This document shows positions 59,615 through 61,227 of a stretch of DNA of 61,227 bases, one piece after another. The notes beneath the pieces were generated by a model. The model was not told the DNA's origin. It saw only the letters and a program-made list of their open reading frames with translations, and did not search any database. The stretch's first letter is position 1. Each line of letters begins with the position of its first letter. Source of the stretch: CAZGMN01 sp964645765 (GTDB lineage: Bacteria; Acidobacteriota; Aminicenantia; Aminicenantales; Aminicenantaceae); contig CAZYBE010000018.1 of assembly GCA_964645765.1 (NCBI GenBank), positions 1 through 61,227 on the forward strand, read 5' to 3'. Position numbers and translations under genes: made by a program.

Positions 59615-61162
59615 CTAAGATGTTTTTATGTTGTGCTTCTCCAGGCTTGTTCCAGTCGCTCTATCCAGCGTTGCCCAGGCCAGGTTGTAATCCACCAGGG
59701 ATTTAAGTTCCATAGATTTGGCGTTGGCCAGCTCTTCCTGGTACTGGAGGACAAAATAGTTCGTTGTCAAGCCGACATTCAGCTTCTTCTGTTCAGCTTC
59801 CAGCCTCTTCTCTGCCAGCTCCCGGGCTACGCGATAGGCTCGAACTCTCTTGGCATTGGTCTCAATATCCCTCACCGCACTTTTGATATCGAGAAAGATT
59901 TGCTTTTCAGAGTCTTTGAGCTCAAGCTGACTCTTCTCCGCTTCTATCTTGGCCCTGACATAATCCGCTTTTGATAGAAAATTGCTGAGAGGGATGGAAA
60001 GAGTCAAGCCCACATTCCAGTTATCGTAGAGAAGCTTTAACGAATCACGAAGAGAACCCCCAGGGCTTCCTTTTTCTACTCCAATCTGTCCTAAGAAAGG
60101 ATTGTCATCAAGGTATATGATTCTGTCTCCGGAAATTCCTGGGCTCCAGTAAGAAAATTGCAAGTTCAGTCCAGGAAGGAGCTGATTCCTGGCCACGCTC
60201 AAATTCAATTCCTTGGTCTCTATGTCCTTTCTCTTCATCTTCAAATCAGGCCTCTTCTCTTTAGCCAGCTTCAAGGCTTCATCCATCGAGACCTCTTTCT
60301 GCGTGAACTCTGGCTTATCGAGAGGCACAATCCTCTTTTGACTTTCCTCTTCACCTAGGTTGATCAGGTTTCTGACCAGGTCCTCGCTCCTTTTGATCTG
60401 AGCCTCTGCTTGAAGGATATCAGCCTCCCGCGAAGCGACCTCAGCTTCAGCATTCAAGACTTCAATCGGAGCCAGTTTTCCAAATTCCACTTCTTTCCTG
60501 CTCTTGGCCAGAAGGTCTTGGGCCAGCTGCAGGGATTGGGTTTTGACTTTATAATTCTCGATAGAGAAGACAAGGTTCCAGTAAGCCTCTTGAACCAAGT
60601 AGACGGTGTCGATGAGGACTGATCGCAGCTGGCTGAGGGACATATCCAGGTTGTTGCGGGCGATAAGGATTTCTTTTCTGCTGACTTTGAAGCCGAAGTT
60701 CCGCAGGAGCGGCTGGGTAAAATCAAGCCGCAACGTGTTACTGTAGACCGGGTTGATAGTCTGGAATCCCTGGTTTGTCTCAGACCTATAGCCACCCAAT
60801 GACAGAGAAAAATTTCCTCCAGTTGGGATCTGCTGGACAATAGAGGCAGAGTAATCCGCATATTTGTTTATGAGGACAGCAGCTTGCTGCAGCCACCAGG
60901 AAGAGGGATTCTCTGTCCTCTGGCTGCCGTAACTAACTTCAAGGCTGGGCAGGAAAAACTCCTTGGCTCTGCTCAAATAAGCGCCAGCCAGCTCTGGGTT
61001 GTAGGTCTCAACTGCCACTTTGAGGTTTTCTTTCAAGGCTTTGAGAATACAATCTTCCAGAGAAAGGGATAGAACCTCTTTTTCCTGGCAGAGTGAGGGC
61101 TTGGCCAGCAAGGCCAAAGATAAGAAAGATAAGATGGAAACTAAAAAAACTTTCTTCTTCAC
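59615..61162 (-). CDS. TolC-family outer membrane efflux protein
   Basis: 515 residues. GTG at 61162 is chosen because GAGGAGG lies six bases upstream; the TTG at 61177 would place that ribosome site inside the gene. The signal peptide ends at PSLCQ. Two homologous OEP halves with long coiled coils follow (QSLQLAQDLLAKSRKEVEFGKL and ELAEKRLEAEQKKLNVGLTT). The trimeric protein forms an outer membrane exit duct, which implies a diderm cell. No adaptor or pump lies next to it inside the window; the YbhGFSR-like exporter at 3872-8903 lacks its own and is a possible partner. Confidence 0.9.
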   Translation of the reverse strand: MKKKVFLVSILSFLSLALLAKPSLCQEKEVLSLSLEDCILKALKENLKVAVETYNPELAGAYLSRAKEFFLPSLEVSYGSQRTENPSSWWLQQAAVLINKYADYSASIVQQIPTGGNFSLSLGGYRSETNQGFQTINPVYSNTLRLDFTQPLLRNFGFKVSRKEILIARNNLDMSLSQLRSVLIDTVYLVQEAYWNLVFSIENYKVKTQSLQLAQDLLAKSRKEVEFGKLAPIEVLNAEAEVASREADILQAEAQIKRSEDLVRNLINLGEEESQKRIVPLDKPEFTQKEVSMDEALKLAKEKRPDLKMKRKDIETKELNLSVARNQLLPGLNLQFSYWSPGISGDRIIYLDDNPFLGQIGVEKGSPGGSLRDSLKLLYDNWNVGLTLSIPLSNFLSKADYVRAKIEAEKSQLELKDSEKQIFLDIKSAVRDIETNAKRVRAYRVARELAEKRLEAEQKKLNVGLTTNYFVLQYQEELANAKSMELKSLVDYNLAWATLDRATGTSLEKHNIKTS

Positions 61163-61227
61163 TTCAATCCTCCTCAAATTAAATCATATAAACAGGGGTT
61201 AAAAATTGGCCAAAATTTAAGCCTCTT

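Overview
The window looks like a draft chromosomal scaffold from an uncultured bacterium related to Acidobacteriota, probably candidate phylum Aminicenantes. This placement is inferred from gene families: a GWxTD-domain lipoprotein, a VWFA-related secreted protein of the acidobacterial type, a very large Ser/Thr kinase with a zinc ribbon and TPR repeats, paired DUF4097 proteins behind an ECF sigma/anti-sigma pair, and 6-bladed propeller and GH3/GH116 proteins. No 16S gene is present to confirm it. Two 100-N scaffold gaps show the assembly is a draft, and one of them (54596-54695) is demonstrably false because the same 55 bases flank it on both sides.

Layout. 67-2678 (minus): receiver protein, accD, folC. 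2975-8903 (plus): a methyltransferase, then a YbhGFSR-type drug exporter (HlyD adaptor, two ATPases, two ABC-2 permeases). 8832-16457: an accessory region in which an exact 3426-bp unit is tandemly duplicated. Each unit holds an IS91-type transposase remnant, a GC-rich methyltransferase, an AT-rich membrane protein and a 3' fragment of the exporter permease. It is followed by a hicB antitoxin, a hicA toxin gene broken by one nonsense codon, and a fourth permease fragment. 16543-26245 (minus): a secreted propeller protein; a tightly overlapping six-gene cluster (UbiA prenyltransferase, lipid kinase, FtsX-type ABC exporter, BtaA-like DUF3419 transferase, two-domain GNAT) that looks like an undescribed membrane-lipid pathway; and cyanophycinase plus a YfcC-type carrier. 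26526-31618 (minus): an ArsR-controlled arsenic/redox operon with a visible promoter and operator. 31745-37138 (minus): a Mut7-C RNase protein, a NicO/RcnA-like transporter, tRNA-Ala(CGC), a GC-rich M6-like protease, a GWxTD protein and a GspC-like PDZ protein.

37520-46273 holds secreted carbohydrate enzymes (GH3 with PA14, and GH116) with small secreted proteins, a VWFA protein and a NYN-domain protein. 46524-53412 (plus) holds the big kinase, a membrane protein cut by a gap, and the sigma/anti-sigma/DUF4097 operon. 53517-61162 (minus) holds an enolase-superfamily racemase (restored by collapsing the false gap), two glycosyltransferases, a 2,4-diaminopentanoate-dehydrogenase-like enzyme beside a class III aminotransferase, and a TolC-type outer membrane protein.

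Intergenic regions carry at least three families of palindromic repeats: AACCGTT-centred palindromes, hairpins with a constant TCGCTGG loop, and GGGGACAGTCCCC elements. Several keep base pairing while changing arm sequence, which points to selection on, or mobilisation through, a folded single strand. The most rewarding targets are the lipid cluster, the tandem duplication with its hybrid permease junction, and these covarying repeats.
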